Source of the DNA: Allium sativum
Lineage: Eukaryota; Streptophyta; Magnoliopsida; Asparagales; Amaryllidaceae
Length of the DNA stretch: 64,000 nt
Reading direction: 5' to 3'
Assembly (NCBI GenBank): GCA_030737875.1
Contig: CM060922.1
Location: 753,063,603 to 753,127,602, forward strand
Made by a program: the position numbers and the translations under genes. Positions 34,051-45,202 of this stretch are shown here, piece by piece. How positions within the stretch are numbered: position 1 is the stretch's first letter; the number at the start of each line of letters is the position of its first letter. Below the pieces are notes generated by a model. It saw only the letters and a list, made by a program, of their open reading frames with translations, was not told where the DNA came from and did no database searches.

Positions 34051-34678
34051 GAAAATGAAAAACTAACTAGATAGGTCGCACTTTCGTCGGAAACACGATT
34101 GCATTGAGCGCATGCAACAAGCCGTTAAAAATCTAGGTGTCCCTAGTAGGACGAGTGGTGTCTCGTGAGGGTTTTCAGCGGATACAACCCACAAAATCCA
34201 AATGCAGCAGGATATGGTTCTAATGAACTACATGAATGCAATGGACATATGCAGATAAAAACGAAAAATGAAAACACGACTTATTTCAGAAAAGTGGTAC
34301 AACAATTTAAGTTAATAATTTCTAACCAGTTGATTTTATTTTAGATACCTCGACTTATCACAAATTTTCAATATAAATCAAGTTTTCAAATGTTAAATTC
34401 CAGTTTGGCCAGTTAGTTCGGTAGATAACATAGTGCAGCCATGAAATAAATTCTTAGTTTGCTTGGCACAGTTTGCAAAGTGGTATTCTAATTTTCTCAT
34501 GTATGGCTAGTCAAATCAATAAGGTCAAGAAGTGTTTGGGTATCATCGCTTATTCTATAAAATTTTAAGATTTATGATTAAGTACATACACCTAACTAAA
34601 AAGACCAAGGTTTACCACCCATGCACTGCCTTGCGGACTAACGGAGAGTGGGTAAAGAGCTTGGCGGATTGTGCAGGC

Positions 34679-34780
34679 CGACTTTGACTTTGTCAACAAC
34701 GTGTCGGTAATCCTTAGGTGTCCAATCTCATAGAATGAGACCAAGATATTCCGACTTTGACTTTGTCAACAACGTGTCGG
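34679..34780. repeat. Repeated 30-bp hairpin unit in Athila-like interior
   Basis: A 30-bp sequence starting CCGACTTTGACTTTGTCAAC and ending GTGTCGG occurs at about 34679-34708 and 34751-34780. Each copy has outer CCGAC/GTCGG and inner TTGAC/GTCAA inverted repeats, and GAGCTTGGCGG lies outside the pair on both sides. Confidence 0.75.
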
Positions 34781-35311
34781 ATAGAGCTTGGCGGGTTTGC
34801 ACACCAACGCTCGATATACAAGCAATGTTGGATACCCTTGGAATACTATTATTATTACTATCGAAAATATAAGCACAAAAGAGAGTTACGCGAATTCAAC
34901 TTAACACAACTTAGTTTTAAAGATTTGAAAAGCCAATATAAGTATTTTAAGTCCTCCACTTATTTAAACAAAGTCTACAATATAGAATAGATTTCATGGC
35001 CATCACCTAAGAATCTCCCTATGTACCGGTTACACTATTATCCCTCAAAATTAAACTTTTCATTATATTTCAAATTCGAATTTAGCTGAGAGAGAAAAAT
35101 ACTATCAACTGGCTAAAAATTGTAAACTTATTTTGTTGTATCAATTGAAAATGAGTCGTATTTCAAAAAAAAAAATGGTATGTTACTACAGTCTAAAATG
35201 CATGATGGTCCTATTTAAATGATGAAAATGTAAAGAAAGAAAAATAAAGAAAAAAATGAAAAATGAGTGAAATGCAGACTCCCCCCACACTAGAACTAAA
35301 CAGTGTCCACA

Positions 35312-35725
35312 CTATGAACGTTTCCTAAATTTGAAAGATCGTACCCAAAGGTGAATGAGATGCAAAATTATTTGTAGAAAGAAATGTAATCTAACTATAT
35401 GTAAGAATGGATCATATATACAATGATATATGTGTTTGCAGTGCACGCGATGCAAAGAATACCACCATCTTTTTCCCCCACACTTGGTTCTAGCCCTATG
35501 GGTCCCATTTCCACTATGTCTAGGCATGTTTTCTAATAAGCAAAGGTTTTTGAAAACCATCTCATCTTTAAACCTAGATTTATAGTCCAGAAGATAAATG
35601 TCTAGGGTCATCCTAACATGAAGTTTTTCAATCAAGCTAACATTCCAAAAATGGTTCATGTGTTCAACAAATTTATCAGTGTAATTATTCAAAAATTTGT
35701 GATCGTATATAAATTCAGTGAAATT
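35312..35725 (-). pseudogene. In-frame extension of the 375-codon ORF after a stop
   Basis: After the TAA that ends the main ORF, the same frame stays open for over 130 codons, to 35312. It contains a hydrophilic stretch (YLLDYKSRFKDEMVFKN, then MPRHSGNGTHRARTKCGGK) and a hydrophobic end. The composition differs from the Asn-rich part. The ancestral protein may have been longer, about 510 residues, with a recent stop; this is inference. Confidence 0.4.
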
Positions 35726-36853
35726 TTAAATCCAAGTGTTGTTCAAGACTATGTGATCACATTTCTCATCATTAACTGACAACGTATTTTCGACACTGAC
35801 AATTTCAAGTTTGTTTGAAATTTTCTCAAAGTTAAAATTTTTGAACTCGTGATGTGAATCTACTTCTTCCTCATTTGGCAACTCATCCTTGTACAGCCCA
35901 AAAAATTCATGTTCATTAAAATCCATCTCCAAATTTGAATCGAAAAAATCAACATTTTTATTCTGTTCAATTTCAAAATTTTCAAGTTTCTCGCAGCCTG
36001 AAAGAGGGAGATCAAAATCTGAGCTTAAATCTTTTTCTTGAAAAGAATTGAAGTCTAAATCATTTGCTGAATTGTGAACAACTTCATTTAGATCTTCATT
36101 TTCAATTTCCAAAGTTGTAATCTGAAAATTTTCAATGTCAGCAAAGAATGGATTATTTCCTGATTCATCGCATTGAGTTTGATTTTGTTGCTCGAGCTGT
36201 TCTTTAAAACACATCATTAAACAAAGAAGTTCATCAAGCTGTCTATCTTTTTCACCAAGCTGTCTATCTTGCTTTTCTACCCTCTCACTAAGCATGTTAA
36301 GACGATATTCTTCAGAATCGTTGATTTGAAAGCTCTCGTTTTGGATTTCTTGATTCTCGAAATTATAGTCCACAACAATTTCACAATCAATATTATTTCC
36401 AATGTGGTGGTTGTTTGAATTTTCAGAAAAATTATAATGATATTGGAAATCATTTTGATCATAGAAATTATGTTCGTAACCAAAACTGTTGAAAATCGAG
36501 GGGAAATTGCAATTTTGGTTATTTTCAAGATGTTCATATGGGCTATAATTTTGAAAATTTTGGTGTTCAATCTCATATTGATGTGGATCAAAGCTGTACT
36601 GAGATTCAAAGCTATTTTGATGTGGATCTGGCCCATAATCGAAATTATTGAAATTTGAATTGAAGTCGTCATTTCGATCATAACTTTGAAAATGTTGGTC
36701 ATTTTGAAAATTTTGAATATTGTCGACATTTGGCTCGCGAAATTTTGGAAAATTTTGCTTCATGAGTTGTACTTCAAAATCATACTCTTCAAGCGGACGT
36801 CTACTCCGATTATTATCCCACATATCTCTCAATGATTTTTTTGAATCAGACAT
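35726..36853 (-). CDS. 375-aa Asn/Phe-rich coiled-coil protein of the Athila-like element
   Basis: This is the only long intact frame in the window, starting ATG at 36853, about 1.9 kb downstream of the primer site. Residues 1-44 are charged (MSDSKKSLRDMWDNNRSRRP at the start). Residues 45-180 are very rich in Asn, Phe, Asp, Gln and His, a low-complexity, prion-like composition. Residues 181-225 look like a coiled coil (repeated EKQDRQLGEKDRQLDELL). The rest is acidic with many E, D, N and F. No gag capsid motif, zinc knuckle, protease or RT motif is present. Position and strand make it the element's own ORF1, perhaps a divergent or replaced gag. The function is unknown. Confidence 0.6.
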   Translation of the reverse strand: MSDSKKSLRDMWDNNRSRRPLEEYDFEVQLMKQNFPKFREPNVDNIQNFQNDQHFQSYDRNDDFNSNFNNFDYGPDPHQNSFESQYSFDPHQYEIEHQNFQNYSPYEHLENNQNCNFPSIFNSFGYEHNFYDQNDFQYHYNFSENSNNHHIGNNIDCEIVVDYNFENQEIQNESFQINDSEEYRLNMLSERVEKQDRQLGEKDRQLDELLCLMMCFKEQLEQQNQTQCDESGNNPFFADIENFQITTLEIENEDLNEVVHNSANDLDFNSFQEKDLSSDFDLPLSGCEKLENFEIEQNKNVDFFDSNLEMDFNEHEFFGLYKDELPNEEEVDSHHEFKNFNFEKISNKLEIVSVENTLSVNDEKCDHIVLNNTWI

Positions 36854-37459
36854 TTGAAATGAAATTATGACAAGATAGAAATTATTCTCACTTCAAAATA
36901 ATATAAAATACTAAGCTGCGCTCTATTAATTAACCGACTCAATTAGAAGGGGGAAGAGGGTCTTATGGCCGTTCACGTATAGTATAGATACTAAGGGATA
37001 CGACCAATGTTTTACGGGTAGTATGCAACCTCTTTTGCTAATAGTTCAATAAATTGAACTACTATATATCCGCGATCCAATTATACGAGACAGTTAACTT
37101 CACAAAGCACCACTTTCAATTATATTATTTTACAAATCAAATCAAGCGTTAAAATTGACAATCGACGAGAGTGATTAGTTATGGAAATTCGTTTCTCCCA
37201 AACAGATTCAGAAATATCAGTCACAGAACAGTCACAAAATAATAATAGAAAATTAAAATATTGTACAAGCAAGCCGCAGCCCCTGCAGAAGATTTTTGCA
37301 AGCAATTACTATATATTTTTCTTTTCAGCAGAGCACCTGTAGAGTTAAAGAAATTTTACAGCGGTGTATGGCAGTCCGTCCAGAGAATATTGAGTAGTGG
37401 TGACAATTCAACTTCACTGTTTTGCTTTGCTTTGCTCGCCTTTGAAGTGTGGGGGTATT
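36854..37459 (-). other. Leader of the Athila-like ORF, no gene
   Basis: Ordinary AT-rich sequence between the 375-aa ORF and the purine-rich tract. Open frames on either strand here are short and have no recognisable motif. Confidence 0.5.
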
Positions 37460-38705
37460 TGATCAGAGGGAAGAAATGAAGCAGGGAAAAATAATTGAAA
37501 AAAACGAATGAATCTTTTTATGACCTTCCCTTTTTTTTATTATTGAAAAAGTGGACAAATAGGAAAGAAACAAATGACAAAAAAAAAAGGAAAGAGAGAT
37601 TTCAGGAAAAAAGAGAATTGTAAAGGAAGGAAGGAAAGTAATTGTAAAAGATTTGGAAAAGAAATTGAGAAGGGAAAGCAATAAAAGAGAAGACAAAAAC
37701 AGAAAGAATTTTTTTTCTTTTGTTTATTGTTGTAAAATTAGAAGAGGATTTTTTTTTGAAAAGAAAGGGAATTTGTTAGAGAAGAAAAGAAATCAAATGT
37801 ATTGAGAACAAGAAAGACAAAATAAGAAAGGAAAAAAAATTGCAAAAGAGGAATCTTTTTTTTTTTTGAAATTTGTAAAAAGAAAAAGAATGTAGACGAT
37901 TGGAAAGATGGAAAGAATAAAGGAAAATTGAAAGTTGTTTTTTTAATGAAGGAGAGAGCAGGAAAGAAATAAATGAAAAAAATGGAAAGAGAGATTGTAG
38001 GAGGTGAATGTGAAATGCAATTGGAAATAAATAAATAAATAAATAAAATGCAAGTTTTTTTTTATGAAAATTTGAACAAGAAGAAAGGGAAAGAAATGAA
38101 TGGGAAAAACCAAAACAAAAAAGGAAAAAAAATTAAAAGAGGAAGGAAATAAGAGAAAAAAATCAAGGTTTTTTGAGTAGAGAGGAAGGGTAGAAGAAAT
38201 TGAGGAAAGAAATAAAAGCAGACAAAAACAAGAAAGAAATCAAAGTAGACAGAGAAGAAATTGCAAAAGTTTTTTTTTTTTAGAAAGTTGTAGACAAAAG
38301 ATAGAAACAAATAAAAAGAAAAGGAAAGGGAAAAGAAAAATGTGAAAATCAGCAAGGTGGTAGAAAGATGGAAAGAAATTGAAGAAAAATTAGCAACTTT
38401 CTTTTTTTTGTATATATTTTTTTTCTTCTTGAAGGAATTAGATTGGAAGAAATGCAAAATGAAAAAAAGGAAAGAAATAAATGAAAAAAAGAAGGAAAAT
38501 TAAAAGAAAAAGTGCCAAGATTTTTTTTCCTTGTCTTAGAGATTATGATATCAATATGTGATACACAATCAACTAATCAAGATTTTTATCTATATATATC
38601 TACAAGAAAACAATAGGAAAATAAAAGAAAATTTGGCAAGATTTTTTTTTTACAAAATCAAACAAAAAGAAAAAAAAACTAACATGAATCAGAAATTAAA
38701 TAAAT
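37460..38705. repeat. 1.2-kb purine-rich tract with spaced T runs
   Basis: The plus strand is almost only A and G, broken by runs of 7-11 T at irregular spacing (near 37533, 37711, 37750, 37858, 37940, 38056, 38271, 38401, 38521 and 38642). In the sense strand this is a pyrimidine-rich leader with A runs. It looks like a decayed tandem repeat. The pyrimidine-strand open frames are low complexity and not genes. Confidence 0.8.
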
Positions 38706-38725
38706 AATAAAATTCAATTGTTACC

Positions 38726-38743
38726 TCCCCGGCAACGGCGCCA
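38726..38743 (-). other. Primer binding site, tRNA-Asp type
   Basis: The minus strand reads TGGCGCCGTTGCCGGGGA, the site used by Athila-type elements and others. Six bases separate it from the LTR at 38750. Confidence 0.88.
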
Positions 38744-38749
38744 AAAACT

Positions 38750-39736
38750 TGATCGTCGCTGATCTATGAATTAGAAAAGCGCGACATTTGTAATAAATTC
38801 TGCAAGCATACAGGTGTGTAGCATACAGGTCGAACACAGGGAGGTGAATAAAATCAAATTATTTATCTAATCTCTTGGGCGAGTTAGACGAAGTTGGAGG
38901 TTGATTTTGCAAAACAAAACAAAATTAAAACTGTAATTTGATTCAGAACAGATCTAACTGAACCGACGATCAAATCACAATTTCAATGGAAAAGCAATGA
39001 AACTATAAATCAGATTCAAATCTAATCAAATCCAATTTAACCTATGAACGTGATTAAAATACAGAAAATAAAAGTGCAGAATATAAGTAACAACAGGAAA
39101 TAAAATTAGGATTACCGCTGAATCTAATCAGACGGTCAATCACTAATGAAAAGAAATGCAAAACACAAATAGTGTTCTACCGAATCTAATCGTGTAGACA
39201 CACTAATTGCTAAGAAATAGAAAAAAAATGCAGAAAATAAAAAGAAGAAGAAGAACTAGAAACTTTATTAGAAATAGAAAATGGGATATATGATAGGATG
39301 GTGGCTACAATGCCATTACAAGGGTATATATAGGGTAGATAGCCAAACCCTAACCCTAATGATAAATGGGCCTGGTCATTACATCACTAATTAGTTTACA
39401 ATGAGAAACATAAATGGGCCTTTGATAAATAAAGCAAATTTGGGCCTTTTCTCTTTTCCTCTTGTTTTCTTGACACTTCTTCATTGATTTGTGATGTGCA
39501 AAGCCTTGTTATCAATCCTTTTCTTGTCCAACATCAACTATATGTGATATCTTCATTTACAATTCTTCAAAATGCAAATACACAGCAAATTGAACTCTAT
39601 TTCTCTACATTTCTGGTTGCATGCGGGCTGGGTTGGAATATCTGTAAAAGTAACAAAACAATACCCAAGTAATATTTATTTATATACAAAAGATAAGATA
39701 TAAGAGCATAAAATAAACACATTTCTATGTCAATCA
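38750..39736 (-). repeat. 5' LTR of Athila-like element, 987 bp
   Basis: Nearly identical to 33024-34009. A minus-strand TATA box is at 39325-39333. It ends ATGTCAATCA before the ATGCA duplication. Confidence 0.9.
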
Positions 39737-39741
39737 ATGCA

Positions 39742-42230
39742 CCAACCTCTCACATTAGAATTGTTGTTTGCGGTTGCTGGATGTGCCGGGCGGTTTCGAG
39801 CAGACTTCTACCGCAAACTCATTCTAACCTCGGGTATTGGGATTAATGCGCTAAACTCTCACATTAGATCTGTGTTGTTGCGGTCGCTGGATGTGCCGGG
39901 CGGTTCCGGGCAGTCTTACACCGCAACTCAATCTAACCTCAGGTTAGGCATGTTTATCTTTTAACTAATTTACATATTTACCATTTATGTCCAAGTCTAG
40001 ATTTATATGTAAATTATCCATAAGTGTGGTCAATTCAAGTTATGCCACATTTACTAGATATGCCGAAATTAATTATATGATTACAACCCATTTTAGGCCA
40101 ATTACATAATGTCCAATATTTAATGTTTCCCAATGTCAATCGTTCGTATGATTCATATAATACATTAGGCTCGCCATTAGACTAACTCATAAGAAAAAGG
40201 GAAAGAAAGAGACATATAACATCCAAACTGGCATAAAACAATATAGATCCAATTATGAACATAACTAGCATATTACAAAGATTCCATTTATGAACTTGCA
40301 TAACAAAATAGATCTAAATTAACATATGAACTTGCATAACAAGCTAGATCTAAATTAACATATGAACTTGTGTAACAAATTAGATCTAAATAAACATATG
40401 AACATCCATAACAAATTAGATCTAAATTAACATGTAGACTTGCATAACAAATTAGATCTAAATTAACATATGGACTTGCACAACAAATTAGATCTAAATT
40501 AACATATGAACTTGCATAACAAATTAGATCTAAATTAACATATGGACTTGCATAACAAATTAGATCTAAATTAACATATGGACTTGCAAAACAAATTATA
40601 TCTAAATTAACATATGGACTTGCACAACAAATTAGATCTAAATTAACATATGGACTTGCATAACAAATTAGATCTAATTAACATATGAACTTGCATAACA
40701 AATTAGATCTAAATTAACATATGAAAATATACTAGCATAGATCATAAAATTTCATGATCATAATTTACATTGACATAAATTTGCATAATCAATGACTTGT
40801 ATAAGCAATAGACATATAAAATATGAATTTGCATAAACATATAAACTGGCATGGATCAAATCATATAAAATATGACTTGCATAGATCTAAACGTATAAAT
40901 AGGAACTTGCATGTATGAATATGATTTTCACATAAACTTTCATATGATTTGCATATAAACCTGCATATAAACTTGCATATGTTATTGGACATGTAGACTA
41001 ACATAACATGATTTACATATAAACTTGCATATGATTTGCATACGAACTAGCATACAACAACATCATAAAATGAATCTAATCGAGAATTAGACACATGAAT
41101 TAACATCATAAAACGGACTTAATCAAGTATATGTAATTAGTCATATTCATATAGTCCAACTTACAAACCCATCACAATTACGTTCAACAATTATCTTGTT
41201 AAAGGAGTTGTACTCACTATGAACGAATTAAAGAAGAGAATATATCAAGCGTAGAATCATTTTTCCACCATCCTAAGTTTTAATTTGTCGAATAAGCGAA
41301 GCTTACTCAGTCTACGTTGCAGCAACATGGAGGCTTGAGAATGATTTTTGTTTTGATTTAGGGTTTAGGTTTGATGTGATTATATAAGAGTGTAGGATTA
41401 ATTCTAGCCATTAGAACGGTCTAGGAGTAATCAGAGCCATCCAAACCAAAGAGATGTGTCACTTAGTCAATCACAGCACAACACATAAGCCCTTATACCT
41501 CAGAATTCATCACCAGGCCAATCAGAGAAGGCAACATTAAAAAAAACAATCCTTAACCAACAAAAATGCGCCACGTGCGCCACATGATGCGTACACGTCA
41601 TATATATGTATATATATATATATATTTATTATTGGTGTTCTTTTTAATACACACATTACTTTGCGACTCTTTTTATTTTATTTTTTTATGCGCTCCTTTC
41701 TTCCTTTTTTTTATTGTCAATTAACATAAGTGACAAATTATCATATTCTTTTTAATGTTAATTGACGTAAGTGACAAATTAGCATAAGTATTCATACAAA
41801 TTAAGATTAATTACATGGATTCCTAAATTATCATCAAATAAACATAAATGACAATCAATCGAACATAAATGACAAATTACTTGTTTTCTTTATTGCATGT
41901 ATTGATTCCTTCTATACTCACACATTTTTAAATTTGTATCTTTATAACATAATTGCATATATGTACATATATGCATCTATTTATTTATCTTTATAACATA
42001 ATTGCACAAATGTACATATATGCATCTATTTATTTAATACTTTTAACATATGCATTATTGCGTTTAATCTCCTTATTTAACGCACGTACTAATATGTTAA
42101 TCTTCTTTCCTTTGATTTGTCACATGCATTTCTTTACATTAATTCTTTTCTATATTTTCTTGTGCACTTTTGAATTTTCTTCCTTAGTTAATTAATCCAT
42201 AAATTAATTATAAAAATTTGGGTTATTACA
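39742..42230 (-). repeat. LTR of copy 2, remaining 5' part
   Basis: It resumes the LTR after the nested element, first with a two-unit repeat of about 105 bp (to about 39955, core ATGTGCCGGGCGGTT) also present in copy 1. It ends GGTTATTACA, one or two changes from GGGTGTTACA. A minus-strand TATA-like box lies at 41380-41386 and a (TA)n run near 41610. Confidence 0.82.
40285..40735. repeat. 36-bp tandem repeat, 12 units
   Basis: Units with AACATATGGACTTGCATAAC followed by AAATTAGATCTAAATT repeat with exact 36-bp phase; AGATCT recurs at 40310, 40346, 40382 and so on to 40705, with one unit mutated (near 40598) and one a base short. LTR copy 1 has only about two degenerate units (4240-4380). 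Confidence 0.92.
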
Positions 42231-44538
42231 TTGATCATAATAAAACAAGTAGTTGATTTATTAATGATATTTATAAAATGGAATAATTATTATTAAATAA
42301 TTTGTGATATAAGAATGAGTATTAAAAGGGGAAATAAGGAATCATTGAAAAGAAAATGATGAAATCATTTTGATGTTCGAAATGTAAATATTGTTGAACT
42401 AAACAGATAAGGAATTATAATCTGATATTGACTATGTCGAATATTATCAAGATAAACTATTTTAGAAATTACAGATCATAAAACTTAGAAATTAACGAAA
42501 TAGTTAATATTTGGGTTAAAAACCAATAGTTTATAATCGAATGTGTAATCGAGATTTATTTATAAACTTGATATATAATTAACAAGAAACTGATTTATAA
42601 ATGGAGTTTATAAAGTGAAATAAGAATATGAATTTACAAAAGAACTGGATTTTAAACTGTAATGATAAACTTATTTAAATCAAGATTTGATTTAATAAAC
42701 TGAGACCAGATTTCTATAGAAAGAAAATATTAACGTTATAAAGTGAATAATGATTTTAGAGCAAACATTTTGTAGTATTTAAATGGTTATAAAAGGAAAT
42801 GATTTGTGTAAATAAGAAGTTAAGAATGGAGTTAAGGAAATTAGAAACTGGTTGGAGATTAGTTATGTTGAATGGCTTTCTGAGTATCGATCTGATGCTG
42901 GTTTCATCCTTCGGGGTTAATACTTAGGGAGATGTTCTCTTACTGGCTTACGGTTAGGGACTGATTGATAGTGATAGGTGAATAAGGTATGGAAATGTTT
43001 TCCAGTGTTAATGGCATGTATTTTCGAAACAGGGGAATATAAAGAGTTGTGAATATATGGAAACGTTTTCCAAGAAAATCGTAAGAAGTAAAACGGGTTT
43101 TAAGAAATAAATGGGAAATTGGGAAATGAAATGATGATTGATCGGTAAGATTTCCATTGGGAATACACCTGAAAACCAATCCATATGGGCATTATCGTTT
43201 CGAATGAAATGATGAAGATAATTGAAGACAGAGAGTATGCAAGGGTTGTTTTAGCGATCCTAGGTAGAAATTGCCTAAGATGGATATACAGAATAGTTCC
43301 TTCAGTTTGTCCAGTCCCAAGACAACGTGTATGGACAAATGTTTGACAGAGTATATCTAATAGATCGCGTAATTTGATTGCTTCAAATGTATTTATGTTT
43401 GTGGAAAAGAAATTCGTTTCTCCAATCTTTATACCCGTGGTATTTTTTGGGAAATCAATTTGTGATTTGGCAGGTATGACGATGTGGCAATCAAAGTAAA
43501 TATAGATGTGATCTCTATAATAGTACGTTATGACCTCAAGCCTCATTAACCAGGAAATGACGAAACTTGGTCTAGCAGCATGGCTAAGTGGGTCGCACCC
43601 AATCAGGGTATGTTGTCACCATCTAGAGAATATTCATATTTGTTACTTCTTTCGCTTCTGTATCTCCCGGGAACAGTTATGTTGGTATACCAACCATAAG
43701 GTGATAATATATTTGGAACATTCTAGCGAATTGAATGGCCGGTCATGTGAGGTCAAGTTATAAGATATCCTTGTTGAACTCCAGTGTATTGCTTCTAGAG
43801 TACACTGATCGAAAAGTGGTTCCATACCTTGTCTTAGTCGGAAATCCATTACCCAAAAAGAGCCCACGGTTTTTGATTGTATTTTATATATGTAGAGCGT
43901 GAGATGAAAGCGTTCTACTAGATTATTATTTATGTATTAGACATTATTATAATAACATAATAGTAATGATTTTTGGAACGTGTTTTGGGTCATCGTAAGG
44001 TAAAAATCATCCATGTTTATGCATGGATCGATCTTACAATTAATTTTCTTTTGAAAGGATTTTGGAAAAGTTAAACCAAAATGATTAGAGTTTACTCACA
44101 CTAGTTATATTACTGACCATAGTTTATTTTGTTTTTCCCTAAACTCTTGGGTGCCCAAATTTGTACGGGCAATCAAGTAGTCGAGATTTTTCAGATATAC
44201 TTGGAGGAGCATGGAGCAAGAGGCTTCAAAGTTAGATATATAGAGAGAGTTTTTTTCCGCTGTGATATACATATGATGCACCCTATTAATGTGTGTAAGT
44301 ATAAATACAGTTTTGTATTTCAAGGTTATGCTATATAATATATTTTATTTGTTCTGCTATGAGATTCGTGTTACTCTGATTCTGTTTGGTAGTAATCTTC
44401 TTCTACTACTCTAATTTTCTTTCTTTCTATTTCTCACTCTCTAACTTCTTTCTATTAATGGTCCGGTATTTCCGATGCTTGTGTGGTCAGCATGGTTTGT
44501 TGTGTTGATTTTCTGGGTCAAAAATCATGTTCGTTATA
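42231..44538 (+). repeat. Element X: rest of its 5' LTR
   Basis: Resumes X after the copy 2 insertion and ends near GTTCGTTATA at 44538, just before the primer site. The last 450 bp share with Y the landmarks GGTGCCC, ACGGGCAATCAAGTAGTCGAG and CAGATATACTT, the end module of this family. X sequence between this part and 29811 appears to have been lost. No coding sequence is supported. Confidence 0.7.
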
Positions 44539-44539
44539 G

Positions 44540-44551
44540 TGGTATCAGAGC
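44540..44551 (+). other. Primer binding site of X, tRNA-iMet type
   Basis: Reads exactly TGGTATCAGAGC, one base from the LTR end. It fixes X as a plus-strand element. Confidence 0.85.
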
Positions 44552-44577
44552 TGAAGGTTAAGTGTGACTCGATAGAG

Positions 44578-44598
44578 ATAGGGTTAGTAGTACCCTAT
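44578..44598 (+). other. Primer-proximal hairpin of X
   Basis: ATAGGGT and ACCCTAT pair (7 bp) around TAGTAGT, starting 38 bases after the start of the primer site. Corresponds to hairpins in Z (19977-19995) and Y (53918-53938). Confidence 0.65.
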
Positions 44599-45182
44599 AT
44601 AGAGTTGAGTGTATATATACGAGAGAGCGTATTTGTAGATTATATAAAATGATTTTTGTATTGTAGAGATTTATTGATTGAGTGACTTATGAATTCTAGT
44701 CGATGGTGGGGTACCACAATGTTGATAGAGATTTCTAAACGCTTGAATACGATGAATCGGCATGGTATGTTTTCAAAAAGGGTAAATGATTTTACGTAAA
44801 ATATGTCTCGATATAAAGAAGTATATATATTGGAATTATTATAATATATATTAGATGTGTTGGTTGTTATTATAATCGAATCAGATTATAATTGGGATGG
44901 TTATAAATAATCTCTCAAAGTTCGTGTAAGAGTGATATATAAATTCAAATGAATTAAATCTGAGTTTAAAACAAATTTGGAATTAAAACTCTGGAAAATT
45001 GGAAAAGGTTTGAAAATGGAATTTGGATTAACTATATGGAAATTTTAAATGGGTGAATTGGGAAATGTTTTCCAAACATTGTAAAGATATTTTGATGTAA
45101 TTTCAAAATGGAAATGTTTTAAAAATGAGTTTTGAAGTGATATGGTATTGAACTCACTTCGATAGCTGAAAAATAATTCTAA

Positions 45183-45202
45183 TGATGATGGCCGCATCAT
45201 CA
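45183..45202 (+). other. Second hairpin of X interior
   Basis: TGATGATG and CATCATCA pair perfectly (8 bp) around GCCG; GGCC spans the loop edge. It holds the position of the palindrome-loop hairpin of Y. Confidence 0.6.

Larger units (their letters stand above)
33019..39741 (-). mobile_element. Young Athila-like non-autonomous LTR retrotransposon
   Basis: A complete insertion: ATGCA duplication at 33019-33023 and 39737-39741, LTRs 33024-34009 and 38750-39736, tRNA-Asp-type primer site 38726-38743 and polypurine tract next to 34010. The primer site and GTGTGGGGGTATT tract are typical of Athila-type Ty3 elements. The 4.7-kb interior has no gag-pol motifs, only one unusual ORF. By eye the LTRs differ at about 8 of 986 positions, so it is the youngest datable element here. 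It sits inside the LTR of copy 2. Confidence 0.88.
29812..42230 (-). mobile_element. Del/Tekay-like element (copy 2), internally deleted, 3' LTR missing
   Basis: On the minus strand: 5' LTR (31213-42230, itself interrupted), primer site 31199-31210, gag remnants, protease, then a jump to the integrase C-terminal end. It stops at 29812 next to X sequence with no 3' LTR. RT, RNase H and most of integrase are absent. It inserted into the X LTR; a later deletion removed its 3' LTR and probably some X sequence. Confidence 0.75.

Noticed and set aside
36437..36729. Open frames overlapping the 375-aa ORF in other frames and strand
   Set aside because: Shadows of the biased composition of the main ORF.
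38062..38457. 131-codon Phe-rich minus-strand frame
   Set aside because: A product of the pyrimidine-rich tract; low complexity and no start context.
40297..40735. CRISPR-like regular array
   Set aside because: Units are contiguous 36-bp repeats without unique spacers, in plant LTR sequence.
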